A DNA stretch of 10,811 bases. Source: JAIBJP01 sp035639875. GTDB taxonomy: Bacteria; Actinomycetota; Thermoleophilia; Gaiellales; Gaiellaceae. The notes below the pieces were generated by a model that did no database searches, was not told the origin of the DNA, and saw only the letters and a program-made list of their open reading frames with translations. This document shows, piece by piece, positions 1 to 7,819 of this stretch (position 1 is the stretch's first letter; every line of letters begins with the position of its first letter). The translations under genes were made by a program, and so were the position numbers. The stretch is taken from the NCBI GenBank assembly GCA_035639875.1, contig DASQXE010000137.1, forward strand, positions 1-10,811, written 5' to 3'.

Positions 1-629
1 TGGCGGTCGCGGCCCTCGTCCGCCGGTTCCCAGGTCTCGCCGTCGTCGCGGCTCCAAGAGGAGCCGCCGCCGGCTGACTCGTAGGCGCGGCCGCGCTCGG
101 TCGGATGCCAGGCGAGGGAGTGCACGTCGCGCTGGGCGCCCGGCCGGTGGTCTTCCCAGGTCGCGCCCCCGTCCGAGGTGCGCATGAGACCGCCCAGCTC
201 GATGCCCGCGAGGACGAGCTTCGCGTCGTGCGGGCTGGGCGCGATCCAGCGGACATGCGACGTCCACGGGCGGGGCGGAAAGCTCCAGGTCGGAGCGGAC
301 GGAAGCTCGCGCAAGGCCGAAAGCTCCTCCCACTCGCCGTCGCGGCGAACCCAGAGCGCGCTCGGCTCGCAGCCGGCGTAGGCGGCCCCGTCCGCGGGGC
401 TGTAGGCGACGGAGAAGACGTCCGTGGCCGGGAGCTCGGCGTCGCGCCACGTCTCGCCTGCGTCGTTGCTCTCGAACACGCCGCCGCCACGACAGCCGGC
501 GAGGACGCGCTCGCCGTTCCGCACGTCTACCGCGACACACTGCGCGCCGGGCTCCTCTAGAACCGGGTGGGCCCGCCCGTCGGTGACCCGAACGATCGCA
601 TCGCCGGTGGCGACGAAAAGTGGCTTCAC
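1..629 (-). CDS. Asp-box (BNR/sialidase-type) beta-propeller protein, C-terminus cut by window edge
   Basis: The reading frame starts at GTG 629-627 and stays open for 209 codons to the window edge, so the C-terminus is missing. Three clear Asp-boxes (S/T-x-D-x-G-x-T-W) are visible: SNDAGETW (residues 54-61), TSDGGATW (151-158) and SRDDGETW (193-200). A degenerate one lies near 92-100. The roughly 40-60 residue spacing fits successive blades of a BNR/VPS10/YCF48-like propeller. There is no signal peptide or membrane segment, so the protein is probably cytoplasmic. Catalytic sialidase residues cannot be recognised, so enzyme activity should not be assumed; the fold often serves as a binding scaffold. 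The GTG overlaps the TGA of the upstream GAF-cyclase gene (GTGA), which implies co-transcription and translational coupling. The start is chosen from that overlap. Fold confidence is high; function is unknown. Confidence 0.8.
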   Translation of the reverse strand, partial: MKPLFVATGDAIVRVTDGRAHPVLEEPGAQCVAVDVRNGERVLAGCRGGGVFESNDAGETWRDAELPATDVFSVAYSPADGAAYAGCEPSALWVRRDGEWEELSALRELPSAPTWSFPPRPWTSHVRWIAPSPHDAKLVLAGIELGGLMRTSDGGATWEDHRPGAQRDVHSLAWHPTERGRAYESAGGGSSWSRDDGETWEPADEGRDR

Positions 630-1819
630 GAGAGCGCGAGGAGCTCGTACGCCTCGAGCGGCCGCGCGAGGCCTTTCAGCTCGAGCCGTCCGAACGGCCG
701 GGCGTCCACCCTTCCCTCGAGCGCGGCGTAGGCTCGCTGGCTCAGCAGGATCTGCCCGGCCGCCGCCTCGTCGCTCAACCGCGCCGCCACGTTCGTGACG
801 CTGCCCAGAGCGCCGTAGTCGTAACGGCCCTCGAAGCCGATCCGCCCGAGCGTCGCGTAGCCGACGGCGATACCACAACCGAGGCCGAGCTCGTACCCGC
901 GCTTCCGCCAGCGTGCGGCGCACTCCTCGATCCGCTCGCGCATCGCGAGAGCCAGCTTCGCCGCGTGCAGTTCGGGATCGTCGAGCGGATGAGGATCGTT
1001 GAAGAACACCATCAACCCGTCGCCGGCGAAGTGTTCGAGCGTCCCCTGGTGGTCGTTCACGAGCTCACCCGCAACCGCGTGGTACTCGCGCACGATGTCG
1101 ATGAGCTCTTCCGGCTCGGCTGTCTCGGCGAACGTGGTGAATCCACGCAGATCGAAGTACGCGATCGTCACGTAGGCGCGATGACCGGCCAGGAGTTGTT
1201 TCCCGTCGTCGCTCGAGATGAGGTCGGCAACGTGGGGCGAAAGGAAGCGCGCAAGCTCCGTACGCTGCCGCTCGACGGTGTCGATCAGGCGCGCATTCGC
1301 GATCGCGATGGCGGCTTGATCGGAGAACGCCTGGACCAGGGCGAGATCTTCGTCCGAGTAAGGCCTTGCTTCGTGTCTTGCGGTGCTAACGACGCCGATG
1401 AGCTGGTCTTCGAACAGGATGGGGACGCCGAGCATGGATCGATACGGCCGTGGGCCGGCATATACGTATTCCGGATCCTCCTCGACGTCCGGAATATGGA
1501 CCGGCCGCCGCGTGACCGCTATGCGGCCCGCGGCCGTCGATCGGTCGAGCGCATGTGGATGTTGCAAGTCGAACTCGGCCGTTTCGGCCGCACCGCGGTG
1601 GGCGACCGAGACAAGTAGGTCGTTCTCGAGAAGCCAGAGCGCAGCATCGTCTGCCTTGCACAGGCGCCTGCATGCCTCGACAACGGCGTCGAGCACGGGC
1701 TGGAGGCCGGCCGACGCGACAGCGCGCAACACGTCGGTGATCGCCTGCTGCTGCTCGCGCAGCGCATCGACCTCGCGCGTGAGCTCTTCTACCGCAGTTT
1801 GTGACGAGCCGCTCGTCAT
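626..1819 (-). CDS. GAF domain + class III nucleotide cyclase homology domain protein
   Basis: This is a 397-residue soluble signalling protein. Residues 10-27 look like a short coiled coil (EELTREVDALREQQQ). A GAF sensor domain spans about 28-178, with the typical end GVPILFEDQLIGVVS...AIAIANARLI. After a linker, a class III cyclase domain spans about 213-390. The metal-binding aspartates are present: D223 in FDLRGFT and D267 in AGDG. Asn and Arg of the catalytic NVAAR motif are also present (N343, R347). The adenine-selecting Lys position (four before D267) is H263, and the partner Asp/Thr position (seven before N343) is G336. Substrate is therefore uncertain, and activity may be altered or need a partner. 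The frame is open further upstream to 2158, but ATG 1819 is chosen because upstream residues are low-complexity and lie antisense to the divergent gene. No Shine-Dalgarno sequence is evident. Confidence 0.9.
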   Translation of the reverse strand: MTSGSSQTAVEELTREVDALREQQQAITDVLRAVASAGLQPVLDAVVEACRRLCKADDAALWLLENDLLVSVAHRGAAETAEFDLQHPHALDRSTAAGRIAVTRRPVHIPDVEEDPEYVYAGPRPYRSMLGVPILFEDQLIGVVSTARHEARPYSDEDLALVQAFSDQAAIAIANARLIDTVERQRTELARFLSPHVADLISSDDGKQLLAGHRAYVTIAYFDLRGFTTFAETAEPEELIDIVREYHAVAGELVNDHQGTLEHFAGDGLMVFFNDPHPLDDPELHAAKLALAMRERIEECAARWRKRGYELGLGCGIAVGYATLGRIGFEGRYDYGALGSVTNVAARLSDEAAAGQILLSQRAYAALEGRVDARPFGRLELKGLARPLEAYELLALS

Positions 1820-1905
1820 CGGATCGCTGATCACACTACGCCACGCAATCGCGCTGGAAAAGCCAGAGGCGCCGCCCCGGGGAGCGTAAAATCCTTGCAA
1901 CCCCC
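1820..1905. promoter_or_regulatory. Divergent intergenic region between two cyclase genes
   Basis: These 86 bases separate two divergent cyclase genes and must hold both start regions. For the plus gene, TAAAAT (1887-1892) is a good -10 and would give a leader of about 7 nt, but no convincing -35 lies 16-18 bases upstream. For the minus gene, TAGTGT (bases 1838-1833) resembles a -10, with TTTCCA (1860-1855) as a weak -35 at 16 bp spacing, again giving a very short leader. Neither start codon has a Shine-Dalgarno sequence, which fits leaderless or near-leaderless mRNAs. The assignments are inferred by eye. Confidence 0.35.
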
Positions 1906-3837
1906 ATGAGCCAGGTTCTCGACGACTCGCTCGAAGCAGGCAGGGAAGCCGCGCGGAAGCATGCCTGGCGCGACGCCTACGAGCTGCTACAGAAGGCTGA
2001 CGCCGACCGGCTGCTCGGCGCCGAAGATCTCGAGCGCCTCGCCGAAGCCGCTTGGTGGACGGGCCACCTCGAGCAGGCGATCGACCTTCGCGAGCGCGCA
2101 TATGCGGCCTACACAGAAGCGGGCGAGCCGCGGCGGGCGGCGCTTCTTGCCTTGGCACTCTCTGGCGACCACGCGAACAAGGCGGCGTTCTCCGTAGCGA
2201 GCGGGTGGCTCTCGCGCGCCGACCGGTTACTCGCGGACGAGCCCGAGGGCGTCGAGCATGGCCACCTCGCGCTCACTCACGGAATCGCCGCCTCGTACAT
2301 GGGCCAGCTCGACCAGGCCCTGGGGCACCTGGGCCGCGCGCAGGAGCTCGGCGCGCGTTTCGGCGAACGGAACCTCGAGGCGATGGCACAGGTGTTCAGG
2401 GGAACGACTCTGGTCATGGCCGGCCAGGTCAGCGAGGGCCTGGCCCTTCTCGACGAGGCCACCGCCGCAGCCGTGAGCGGAGAGCTCGAGCCGCTCACGA
2501 CAGGGATGGTCTACTGCGTGACGATCCACTCCTGCCAGACGCTCGGCGACTGCGGTCGTGCCGCCGAGTGGACGACCGCTGCCAACCGCTGGTGCGACCG
2601 GCTCGACGTCAGCGGCTTCCCCGGCGCCTGCCGCGTCCATCGCGCGGAGATCATGCGGCTCCAGGGCGACTGGGATCGCGCGGAGGAGCAGGCGGTCCAG
2701 GCGTGCGACGAGCTTCACGGCTATCAACAGCTCGTCACGGCAAGCGGTTTCTACGAGATCGGTGAGATCCGGCGGCGAAGGGGCGACTTCGCCGCGGCGG
2801 AGGAGGCCTACCGGAAGTCCAGTGAGCTCGGGCACAGTGCCCAGCCGGGCCTGGCGCTCCTGCGCCTCGCGGAAGGGAAGGTCGAGGCCGCGGCCAGCGC
2901 GATGAAGCGCGAGCTCGCCAACGAAGAGCTCGACCCGTTGAGCCGAGCGCGCAGGCTTCCCGCCCAGGTCGAGATCGCGCTCGCTACGGGCGAGCTCGGA
3001 CGTGCGCGCTCCGCCGCCGCAGAGCTCGAGGCGATCGCAGATCAGTATCGGGTCGACGACCAACGCACGCCGTCGATGGAGGGTGCGCTGCAGCTCGCGC
3101 TGGCGCAGATTCGCCTCGCAGAGCGCGACTTCGAAGGCGCCGCGGCGGCGGCTCGGGCCGCGCGGAAGACGTGGGACAAGATCGGCGCCCCCTACGAGGC
3201 TGCGCAGGCGCGAATGCTCCTCGGGCTGGCGTATCGAGGCGAGGGCGACGAGGACGGCGGGCGCGAGGAGATCGCGGCGGCGAAGGCGACGTTCGAGCGC
3301 CTCGGAGCCGCGCTCGACACGCAACGCGCGGCCGAGCTCCTCGGCGAGGGTGGGACCGCGAGGACGTTCGTGTTCACCGACATCGTCGACTCGACGAAGC
3401 TCCTCGAAGCGCTCGGCGAGGAGAAATGGCAGAAGCTCCTCAAGTGGCACGACCGGCTGCTCCGAGAGCGGATCGAGGAAGCGGGCGGCGAGGTCATCAA
3501 GCAGACGGGGGACGGCTACTTTGCCGCGTTCGGATCACCCGCGGCGGCACTCGATGCCGCGATCGCGATCCAGCGTGCGCTCGACGAGGAGCCGATCGCG
3601 CCCGACGTCCGCATCGGCGTCCACAGCGGCAAGGCATTTCACACGGAGGACGACGATTACACCGGCCAGGGCGTCCACATGGCGGCGCGCATCGGCGCCC
3701 TCGCGGGCGGCGGCGAGATCCTCGTGAGCACGGCGAGCCTCGACGGCGCGCGTCGGTTCCGGTTCTCCGAGCCGCGCTCGGAGTCGCTGAAGGGGTTCAG
3801 CGAGCCGGTCGAGCTCGTCGCCGTTCAGTGGCGCTGA
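1906..3837 (+). CDS. TPR-repeat protein with C-terminal class III nucleotide cyclase domain
   Basis: This is a 643-residue soluble protein. Residues 1-480 are alpha-helical TPR-like repeats rich in Ala/Leu/Glu/Arg (for example WDRAEEQAVQACDEL near 256-270 and GDFAAAEEAYRKSSELG near 293-309). They resemble the helical regions that accompany actinobacterial LuxR-type and cyclase proteins. Residues 485-640 form a class III cyclase domain. Metal aspartates D492 (FTDIVDST) and D536 (GDG), lysine K532, Asp584 and arginine R595 are present. The Asn that normally precedes AAR by three residues is replaced by H591 (GVHMAAR), which should affect transition-state stabilisation. The TPR part probably senses or docks a partner and gates the cyclase. 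ATG 1906 is the natural start across the divergent gap, with no Shine-Dalgarno sequence. The next gene follows after 59 bp on the same strand. Confidence 0.92.
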   Translation: MSQVLDDSLEAGREAARKHAWRDAYELLQKADADRLLGAEDLERLAEAAWWTGHLEQAIDLRERAYAAYTEAGEPRRAALLALALSGDHANKAAFSVASGWLSRADRLLADEPEGVEHGHLALTHGIAASYMGQLDQALGHLGRAQELGARFGERNLEAMAQVFRGTTLVMAGQVSEGLALLDEATAAAVSGELEPLTTGMVYCVTIHSCQTLGDCGRAAEWTTAANRWCDRLDVSGFPGACRVHRAEIMRLQGDWDRAEEQAVQACDELHGYQQLVTASGFYEIGEIRRRRGDFAAAEEAYRKSSELGHSAQPGLALLRLAEGKVEAAASAMKRELANEELDPLSRARRLPAQVEIALATGELGRARSAAAELEAIADQYRVDDQRTPSMEGALQLALAQIRLAERDFEGAAAAARAARKTWDKIGAPYEAAQARMLLGLAYRGEGDEDGGREEIAAAKATFERLGAALDTQRAAELLGEGGTARTFVFTDIVDSTKLLEALGEEKWQKLLKWHDRLLRERIEEAGGEVIKQTGDGYFAAFGSPAAALDAAIAIQRALDEEPIAPDVRIGVHSGKAFHTEDDDYTGQGVHMAARIGALAGGGEILVSTASLDGARRFRFSEPRSESLKGFSEPVELVAVQWR

Positions 3838-3861
3838 GCGGCCGGCGCCCGCCCTCCGCCG

Positions 3862-3890
3862 TTGTGATCGCGGCCGCGCCGTTCTAGCCT
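3862..3890 (+). promoter_or_regulatory. Candidate leaderless promoter of the cyclase-ATPase gene
   Basis: TTGTGA (3862-3867), a 17-bp spacer and TAGCCT (3885-3890) match a housekeeping -35/-10 pair. The -10 ends exactly six bases before the GTG at 3897, so transcription would start on the first base of the start codon. This is the geometry of leaderless actinobacterial genes, and there is no Shine-Dalgarno sequence. It supports GTG 3897 as the start and suggests the gene has its own promoter in addition to any read-through from the TPR-cyclase gene. Predicted by eye only. Confidence 0.55.
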
Positions 3891-3896
3891 CTTCCC

Positions 3897-6800
3897 GTGT
3901 CCGTCTGTCCGAGCTGCGGTCAGGAAAACCCTGCAGGTGCCAAGTTCTGCAACGCCTGCGGGGCCTCGCTGACCGTCCCGGCGGGCGCCACGGAGCAGCG
4001 GAAGATCGTCACGGTCGTTTTCTCGGACGTCACCGGATCGACCGCTCTCGGCGAGCGGCTGGATCCCGAGAGTCTCCGCCGCGTGCTGGCGCGCTACTTC
4101 GACGTCGCGAGCCAGGTGGTCAACCGGCACGGGGGCGCCGTCGAAAAGTTCATCGGCGACGCCGTCATGGCCGTCTTCGGCGTCCCGCAGGTGCACGAGG
4201 ACGACGCCTTACGAGCGGTTCGCGCAGCCGACGAACTGCGGAAGGCGCTCGAACCGCTGAACGCCGAGCTCGAGCGCGATTACGGCACGACGCTCTCCGT
4301 GCGGATCGGCATCAATACCGGAGAGGTCGTCACCGGCACCGAGGAGCGCCTCGCCACCGGCGACGCCGTCAATGTTGCCGCCCGACTCGAGCAGGCCGCC
4401 CAGCCGGGAGAGATTCTGCTCGGCTCGAACACCCTCGCCCTCGTTCGCGACGCGGTCGCGGTCGACCCTCTGCCTCCTCTGGATGCGAAAGGCAAGGCCG
4501 ACCCCGTAACAGCGCACCGGCTCGTCTCGCTGGACCGCAACGCCCCCGCCTTCGTCCGGCGGGCAGACGTCCCCATGATCGGGCGCGAGCGGCAGCTGAG
4601 GCTTCTTCGGGACGCCTTCGACAATGTCGCGACCGAGCGCGCTTGCCATCTTTTCACCGTCCTCGGCGCCGCGGGAGTCGGGAAGTCGCGCTTGGTCGCG
4701 GAGTTCCTGCGCACGATCGACGGAGCGGGAGTCGTCCGCGGCCGCTGCCTGTCCTACGGCGAGGGCATCACCTACTGGCCAGTCGTCGAAGTGGTCAAGC
4801 AGATCTCGGACGCGGAGACGCTCGTCGACGGTGCGGCCTGGAAGGCGCTCGAGGCGGTACTTGGAGCGGGAGACGCGGCAGCGACGCCCGACGAGATCGC
4901 GTGGGCGTTCCGCAGGCTCCTCGAAGCGCGAGCAGCCCAGGAGCCTCTTCTCTGCATCTTCGACGACATCCAATGGGGAGAGGAGACCTTCCTCGAGCTC
5001 GTCGAGCACGTCGCCGACCTCTCGCGCGGCGCTCCCATCCTTCTCCTCTGCATGGCGCGGCCGGAGCTACTCGACCGCCGCCCGAACTGGGCGGGCGGGA
5101 AGCTCAACGCGACCACCGTCTCCCTCGAGCCGCTTTCCGGGGAGGAGACGGACGAGCTGATCGCCGGCCTGCTCGAGGGATCGACCCTCGACGAAGGCTT
5201 GACCACGAGGATCCGGCGGGCGGCCGGCGGCAACCCGCTGTACGTCGAAGAGATGCTCGCGTTCGTCGGCCGGTCCTCGAACGGCGGCGAGATCGAAGTC
5301 CCTCCCACGATCCAGGCACTGCTCGCCGCGCGGCTCGACCAGCTCGACCCGTCCGAGCGCCATGTGCTGGAGCGTGGCTCGGTGGAGGGCGAGGTCTTCC
5401 ACCGGGGTGCGGTTGCGGCGCTCGTCCAGGACGAGACGCCCGTCGACGGACGACTTGTCGCTCTCGTGCGCAAGGATCTCGTTCGCCCTGAGCTCGCCCA
5501 ACTGGCCGGCGAGGACGGATACCGCTTTCGCCACCTTCTCATCCGCGACGCGGCGTACGAGGCGCTCCCGAAGGCGATGCGCGCCCACCTTCACGAGCGC
5601 TTCGCCTCCTGGCTGCAGACTCGTGGCGCGGATCTCGTCGAGCTCGACGAAATCGTCGGTTACCACCTCGAGCAGGCGTACAAATACAGAGACGAGCTCG
5701 GCCCGCTCACGGATCGCGACCGCGAAGCCGGCGGACGAGCCGGGAGGCTCCTCGCCCGCGCGGCTAGACGGGCGCTCGAGCGCGGCGACCGCCGCGCTGC
5801 CGCAAGCCTTCTAGAGCGAGCGGCACAGCTTCTGCCGGAAAGCTCCCCCGACCGAGCATTGGCTCTGATCGAGCTCGGACGCTCCCTCGTCGGCGCCGGC
5901 CACGACTATGAAGGCGCCCGCGTCGCGCTCGAGCGTGCCGCCGCAACAGCCGAAGCGCTGGAGCGCGAGGACCTGCTCGCACGTGCTCAGATCGAGCGCT
6001 CGCACCTCGATCAGGTAAGCGCGAGTACCGACCCTGATGAGGACGAAGCTCTCGCACGACATGCGATCGACGTCCTCGCGCGGGCCGGAGACGAGGAGGG
6101 TCTGGCCCGGGCGTGGTTCGCGCTCGCGAACGTCGACTGGGCCCGCGGGCTGTGGGATTCCCTGCCCGAGCCGTTGGACAAAGCGATCGAGCACGCCCGG
6201 CGCGCGGGAAACAGGAGCATGGAGCTCGAAGCCGTCATCTTCCGGCTGCAAGCGGTCACTTTCGGCAGCGCGCCCGCGACCGAAGGCATCGCCACGGCGC
6301 ACAGGGTTCTCGAGGAGTACCCGGACAGCCACGAGTTGCAAGGCTGGGCGACCCGCGCGCTCGGCACGCTCTTAGCCCTCCAGGGCGAGGAGGACAGGGG
6401 GAGAGAGTTCCTCAAGCGGGCGCGCGCGATCTTCACCGAGATGGGGCACGACGAGGCCCTCGGCGTACTCCCCTTCTCGACAGGCCTGCTCGAGCTGAGA
6501 GCGGGTAACCCGGAGGCGGCGGAAAGAGAGCTGCGTGCGGGCTTCGAGCTTCTCCGCGGCAAGGGTGAGCGCGGACGGGCATCCAGCCTTGCCGCCTACG
6601 TGGCCGCGGCGCTCGTCGAACTCGGACGAATCGACGAGGCCGCCGACTACGTGGCAATGTCGCGCGAATTGCTTCCCGAAGCGGACGCCAGCGGCGAGGC
6701 GCTCATGACGATGACGAGGGCGCGGGTTCTCGCTCGTCGCGGTCAGCTCGAAGATGCAGCCCGTCTTGCACGCGAAGCGGTGGAGATCGCCGAGGGAATC

Positions 6801-6989
6801 CAAGAGTTGCTCACCCTGCCCGACTTGCTGCTGTGGCAGGCCGAGGTGCTCCAGCTAGCCGGCCACGCTGGCGAGGCCGAAGCGGCGCTCCGCAAGGCCG
6901 CCGGCGCCGCGGCGCGTAAGGGCGCTCTCGTCGACGAGCGCCGGGCGAGGGAGCGGCTGGCCACGTTGACCGGATCGCTCGAGGGCTAG
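3897..6989 (+). CDS. Zinc ribbon + class III cyclase + STAND/AAA ATPase + TPR signalling protein
   Basis: This 1030-residue protein has four modules. An N-terminal zinc ribbon has two CxxC pairs (C4/C7 and C18/C21). A class III cyclase domain (about 34-210) has metal residues D44 (FSDVTGST) and D88 (FIGDAVM), lysine K84, and N159/R163 in GDAVNVAAR. The Asp/Thr seven residues before N159 is L152. A P-loop ATPase domain follows (about 225-455): Walker A GAAGVGKS (257-264), Walker B LLCIFDDIQW (351-360) and a GGNPLYVEEM motif (444-453), as in AAA_16/MalT-like STAND ATPases. The rest (about 610-1025) is TPR-type helical repeats. This architecture is common in actinobacteria. The ATPase/TPR half is expected to act as an effector-sensing switch that controls the cyclase. 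The start is GTG with no Shine-Dalgarno sequence, but the codon lies at the predicted transcription start. The stop overlaps the convergent hydrolase stop. Confidence 0.93.
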   Translation: MSVCPSCGQENPAGAKFCNACGASLTVPAGATEQRKIVTVVFSDVTGSTALGERLDPESLRRVLARYFDVASQVVNRHGGAVEKFIGDAVMAVFGVPQVHEDDALRAVRAADELRKALEPLNAELERDYGTTLSVRIGINTGEVVTGTEERLATGDAVNVAARLEQAAQPGEILLGSNTLALVRDAVAVDPLPPLDAKGKADPVTAHRLVSLDRNAPAFVRRADVPMIGRERQLRLLRDAFDNVATERACHLFTVLGAAGVGKSRLVAEFLRTIDGAGVVRGRCLSYGEGITYWPVVEVVKQISDAETLVDGAAWKALEAVLGAGDAAATPDEIAWAFRRLLEARAAQEPLLCIFDDIQWGEETFLELVEHVADLSRGAPILLLCMARPELLDRRPNWAGGKLNATTVSLEPLSGEETDELIAGLLEGSTLDEGLTTRIRRAAGGNPLYVEEMLAFVGRSSNGGEIEVPPTIQALLAARLDQLDPSERHVLERGSVEGEVFHRGAVAALVQDETPVDGRLVALVRKDLVRPELAQLAGEDGYRFRHLLIRDAAYEALPKAMRAHLHERFASWLQTRGADLVELDEIVGYHLEQAYKYRDELGPLTDRDREAGGRAGRLLARAARRALERGDRRAAASLLERAAQLLPESSPDRALALIELGRSLVGAGHDYEGARVALERAAATAEALEREDLLARAQIERSHLDQVSASTDPDEDEALARHAIDVLARAGDEEGLARAWFALANVDWARGLWDSLPEPLDKAIEHARRAGNRSMELEAVIFRLQAVTFGSAPATEGIATAHRVLEEYPDSHELQGWATRALGTLLALQGEEDRGREFLKRARAIFTEMGHDEALGVLPFSTGLLELRAGNPEAAERELRAGFELLRGKGERGRASSLAAYVAAALVELGRIDEAADYVAMSRELLPEADASGEALMTMTRARVLARRGQLEDAARLAREAVEIAEGIQELLTLPDLLLWQAEVLQLAGHAGEAEAALRKAAGAAARKGALVDERRARERLATLTGSLEG

Positions 6990-7789
6990 AGCCCGCGGTC
7001 CCTCAACCAGGCGAGGACGGTGTCGGCAACCTCGCGCCAGCCCTTGTCGATGGTGAGCGAGTGGCCGCGATCCGGGAACTCCCGGTAGTCGGTCACCGCC
7101 GGCGAGCGGTGATAGCGCTTGCGCGTTCCCTTGGAGATCGCCGCCGGCACCGTGTGATCGCGTCCACCCGCGGTGACGAGCAGAGGTCCGCGCTCGGCGT
7201 TCTTCGTGTCGACCTTGGCCGGCGAGCCAGGCGAGAAGTTGGCGAACGCGCCCTCGAAGAGCGGCTTGCCGGGCGAGGGGATCGTCCAGCGGTCGTAGAG
7301 CTCGTTCGACTCCTCCGCGGAGATGGCGTTCCCGAAGCCGTAGCGGAACTGCTCCTTCGTGAGGGAAACCGCCTTGTTCCGATTGCCGGGGTTCTTGAGC
7401 GCGGCGGACGCTACCCGCAGGGCGGACGGCGGCAGGTAGACGATGCCCTTGATGGGCGCCGGGTCGATCGCGACGCCCGCGGCAGCGTGACCCTCGCCGA
7501 GGAGGCGCTGAACGATGAGGCCACCGAATGAGTGACCGATCGCGATCGGCTTGGAGCCGAGCGCCGCGATCGCCTTGACGTAGTGGTCGACGACGTTGTT
7601 AATGCCGTGGCCCGCGACCTTGTCCGCATTCTTCCGCGTCTCCTCGACGGTGGCCGAGTCGCCTGGCCAGCCGGGCGCGGAGGGCGCGTAACCCTGTTCC
7701 TTGAAGAGATCCATCCAGGGGCTCCAGGAGTCGGCGTGGAGCCAGAGCCCGTGGACGAAGACGACGGGGGTGCCGGCGGCTGCGGCCAT
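6986..7789 (-). CDS. Alpha/beta hydrolase (serine hydrolase)
   Basis: This is a 267-residue cytosolic alpha/beta-hydrolase of normal length. The oxyanion-hole region is FVHGLW (11-16). The nucleophile elbow is GHSFGG (85-90) with Ser87. The likely acid is Asp211 in GRDHTVP and the catalytic His is His243 in DRGHS, so the triad is complete and the enzyme should be active. The substrate cannot be deduced; esterase, lipase or lactonase activity are all possible. ATG 7789 is well supported by AAGGAG five bases upstream, the only strong Shine-Dalgarno sequence in the window. The gene lies 30 bp after the TOPRIM gene on the same strand, so it may be transcribed with it. Its TAG stop shares CTAG with the stop of the convergent cyclase-ATPase, leaving no room for a terminator between them. 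Confidence 0.92.
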   Translation of the reverse strand: MAAAAGTPVVFVHGLWLHADSWSPWMDLFKEQGYAPSAPGWPGDSATVEETRKNADKVAGHGINNVVDHYVKAIAALGSKPIAIGHSFGGLIVQRLLGEGHAAAGVAIDPAPIKGIVYLPPSALRVASAALKNPGNRNKAVSLTKEQFRYGFGNAISAEESNELYDRWTIPSPGKPLFEGAFANFSPGSPAKVDTKNAERGPLLVTAGGRDHTVPAAISKGTRKRYHRSPAVTDYREFPDRGHSLTIDKGWREVADTVLAWLRDRGL

Positions 7790-7794
7790 GATGT

Positions 7795-7800
7795 CTCCTT
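7795..7800 (-). promoter_or_regulatory. Strong ribosome binding site of the hydrolase gene
   Basis: AAGGAG lies five bases before ATG 7789 on the minus strand. It stands out because no other gene start here has a comparable site, and it fixes the hydrolase start. Confidence 0.8.
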
Positions 7801-7819
7801 GGGAGAGGGTGCGCGGACG

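Noticed and set aside
620..1618. 332-codon plus-strand open frame over the GAF-cyclase
   Set aside because: It is antisense to a clearly recognisable domain protein; long antisense frames are expected in high-GC coding DNA. No family resemblance is seen.
1820..2158. Upstream extension of the GAF-cyclase frame by 113 codons
   Set aside because: It lies antisense to the start of the divergent TPR-cyclase, has an Arg/Ala-rich low-complexity composition and no domain. ATG 1819 directly precedes the coiled coil and GAF domain.
2227..3450. 407-codon minus-strand open frame over the TPR-cyclase
   Set aside because: This is a shadow frame of the TPR gene; its composition is rich in Arg/Leu/Glu without recognisable motifs.
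3838..3877. Possible hairpin GCGGCCG (3838-3844) / CGGCCGC (3871-3877) after the TPR-cyclase stop
   Set aside because: The loop is 26 bases, there is no T-run, and each arm is a common GC-rich palindrome. It overlaps the candidate promoter, so a terminator call is not supported.
4209..5009. 266-codon minus-strand open frame over the cyclase-ATPase
   Set aside because: Antisense shadow of the region encoding the cyclase and Walker A/B motifs; no independent evidence.
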